Positions 63,887 through 64,000 of a DNA stretch of 64,000 bases are shown here, piece after piece (the first letter of the stretch is position 1; every line of letters begins with the position of its first letter). Under the pieces are notes generated by a model. It searched no databases, was not told the DNA's origin, and saw only the letters and a list, made by a program, of their open reading frames with translations. The position numbers and the translations under genes were made by a program. Location: the NCBI GenBank assembly GCA_905331475.1, contig CAJNYU010003233.1, positions 62,001 to 126,000 on the forward strand, in the 5' to 3' direction. The stretch is from Rotaria socialis. Taxonomy: Eukaryota > Rotifera > Eurotatoria > Philodinida > Philodinidae.

Positions 63887-64000
63887 TTAGCCAGTGTGTG
63901 GTGTTGCAACAACAACGTTATTGGTATCAACAAATATGCGAACACGATTGGGACGAAAATCCCTTGTACATGGTGCTCCTTCGGGCATTACTTCAGTATT
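63887..64000 (-). CDS. Potato inhibitor I family serine protease inhibitor, C-terminal part
   Basis: The minus strand from the right edge encodes about 37 residues to TAA at 63887-63889. They contain VMPEGAPCTRDFRPNRVR followed by IFVDTNNVVVATPHTG. This matches the reactive loop and C-terminal strands of the potato I/eglin family (PEGxPVTxDxRxxRVRVFxD...VPxxG). By alignment to eglin c the P1 residue is Arg (CTR-D), which predicts a trypsin-like target. The two loop-supporting arginines are kept. The N-terminal half lies outside the window. The family is common in plants and scattered in invertebrates. Confidence 0.85.
   Translation of the reverse strand, partial: NTEVMPEGAPCTRDFRPNRVRIFVDTNNVVVATPHTG

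Overview
The window looks like nuclear DNA of a bdelloid rotifer (Rotaria/Adineta type). Reasons: AT-rich sequence, many short GT-AG introns (about 45-85 nt), clear animal genes (DBH, PHYH, NDUFB3, CDC42, TMEM45, U1 snRNA), an F-box/LRR gene of the kind expanded in bdelloids, and intronless genes of bacterial or plant-like families (DKNYY repeats, a class I glutamine amidotransferase, a potato inhibitor I tail). The species cannot be named from the sequence alone. All families were recognised by eye; no database search was run.

Layout. 449-10371 (-): one ~2,265-codon NO VEIN/sacsin-like GHKL ATPase gene in 15 exons. 10625-10757: homopolymer tract with a 10-N gap. 11211-11721 (-): EF-hand protein, 5' incomplete, next to a 330-bp fold-back hairpin. 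13137-14209 (-): TMEM45-type membrane protein. 14715-15125 (-): decayed MPPED-like phosphoesterase. 17533-19450 (-): DBH/TBH copper monooxygenase. 20658-23167 (+): claudin-like four-TM protein. 24789-34797 (-): TRPA-type ankyrin channel, broken in its channel-forming half; its introns hold a MULE-type element with a perfect 9-bp target duplication and an intronless amidotransferase gene on the opposite strand. 39191-40313 (-): quinone oxidoreductase. 44078-45489 (+): phytanoyl-CoA hydroxylase. 47683-48060 (+): DKNYY protein. 49591-54908 (+): broken F-box/LRR gene with a 3.4-kb intron. 55440-56327 (+): supervillin C-terminal relic. 56969-57355 (-): small acidic protein. 57562-57722 (+): complete U1 snRNA gene. 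59790-60286 (+): NDUFB3. 61338-63505 (+): two tandem Rho-family genes, the second CDC42, separated by a 111-bp MITE. 63887-64000 (-): C-terminus of a potato inhibitor I protein.

The genes do not form a pathway; this is ordinary mixed eukaryotic gene neighbourhood. The most notable themes are (a) the NO VEIN-like protein with LOTUS-like repeats ahead of its ATPase, (b) a cluster of relics whose breaks are mostly one-base changes in A/T homopolymers and Trp-to-TGA changes, (c) two mobile elements with readable target-site duplications, and (d) an intact U1 gene. No convincing new molecular system was found beyond these.
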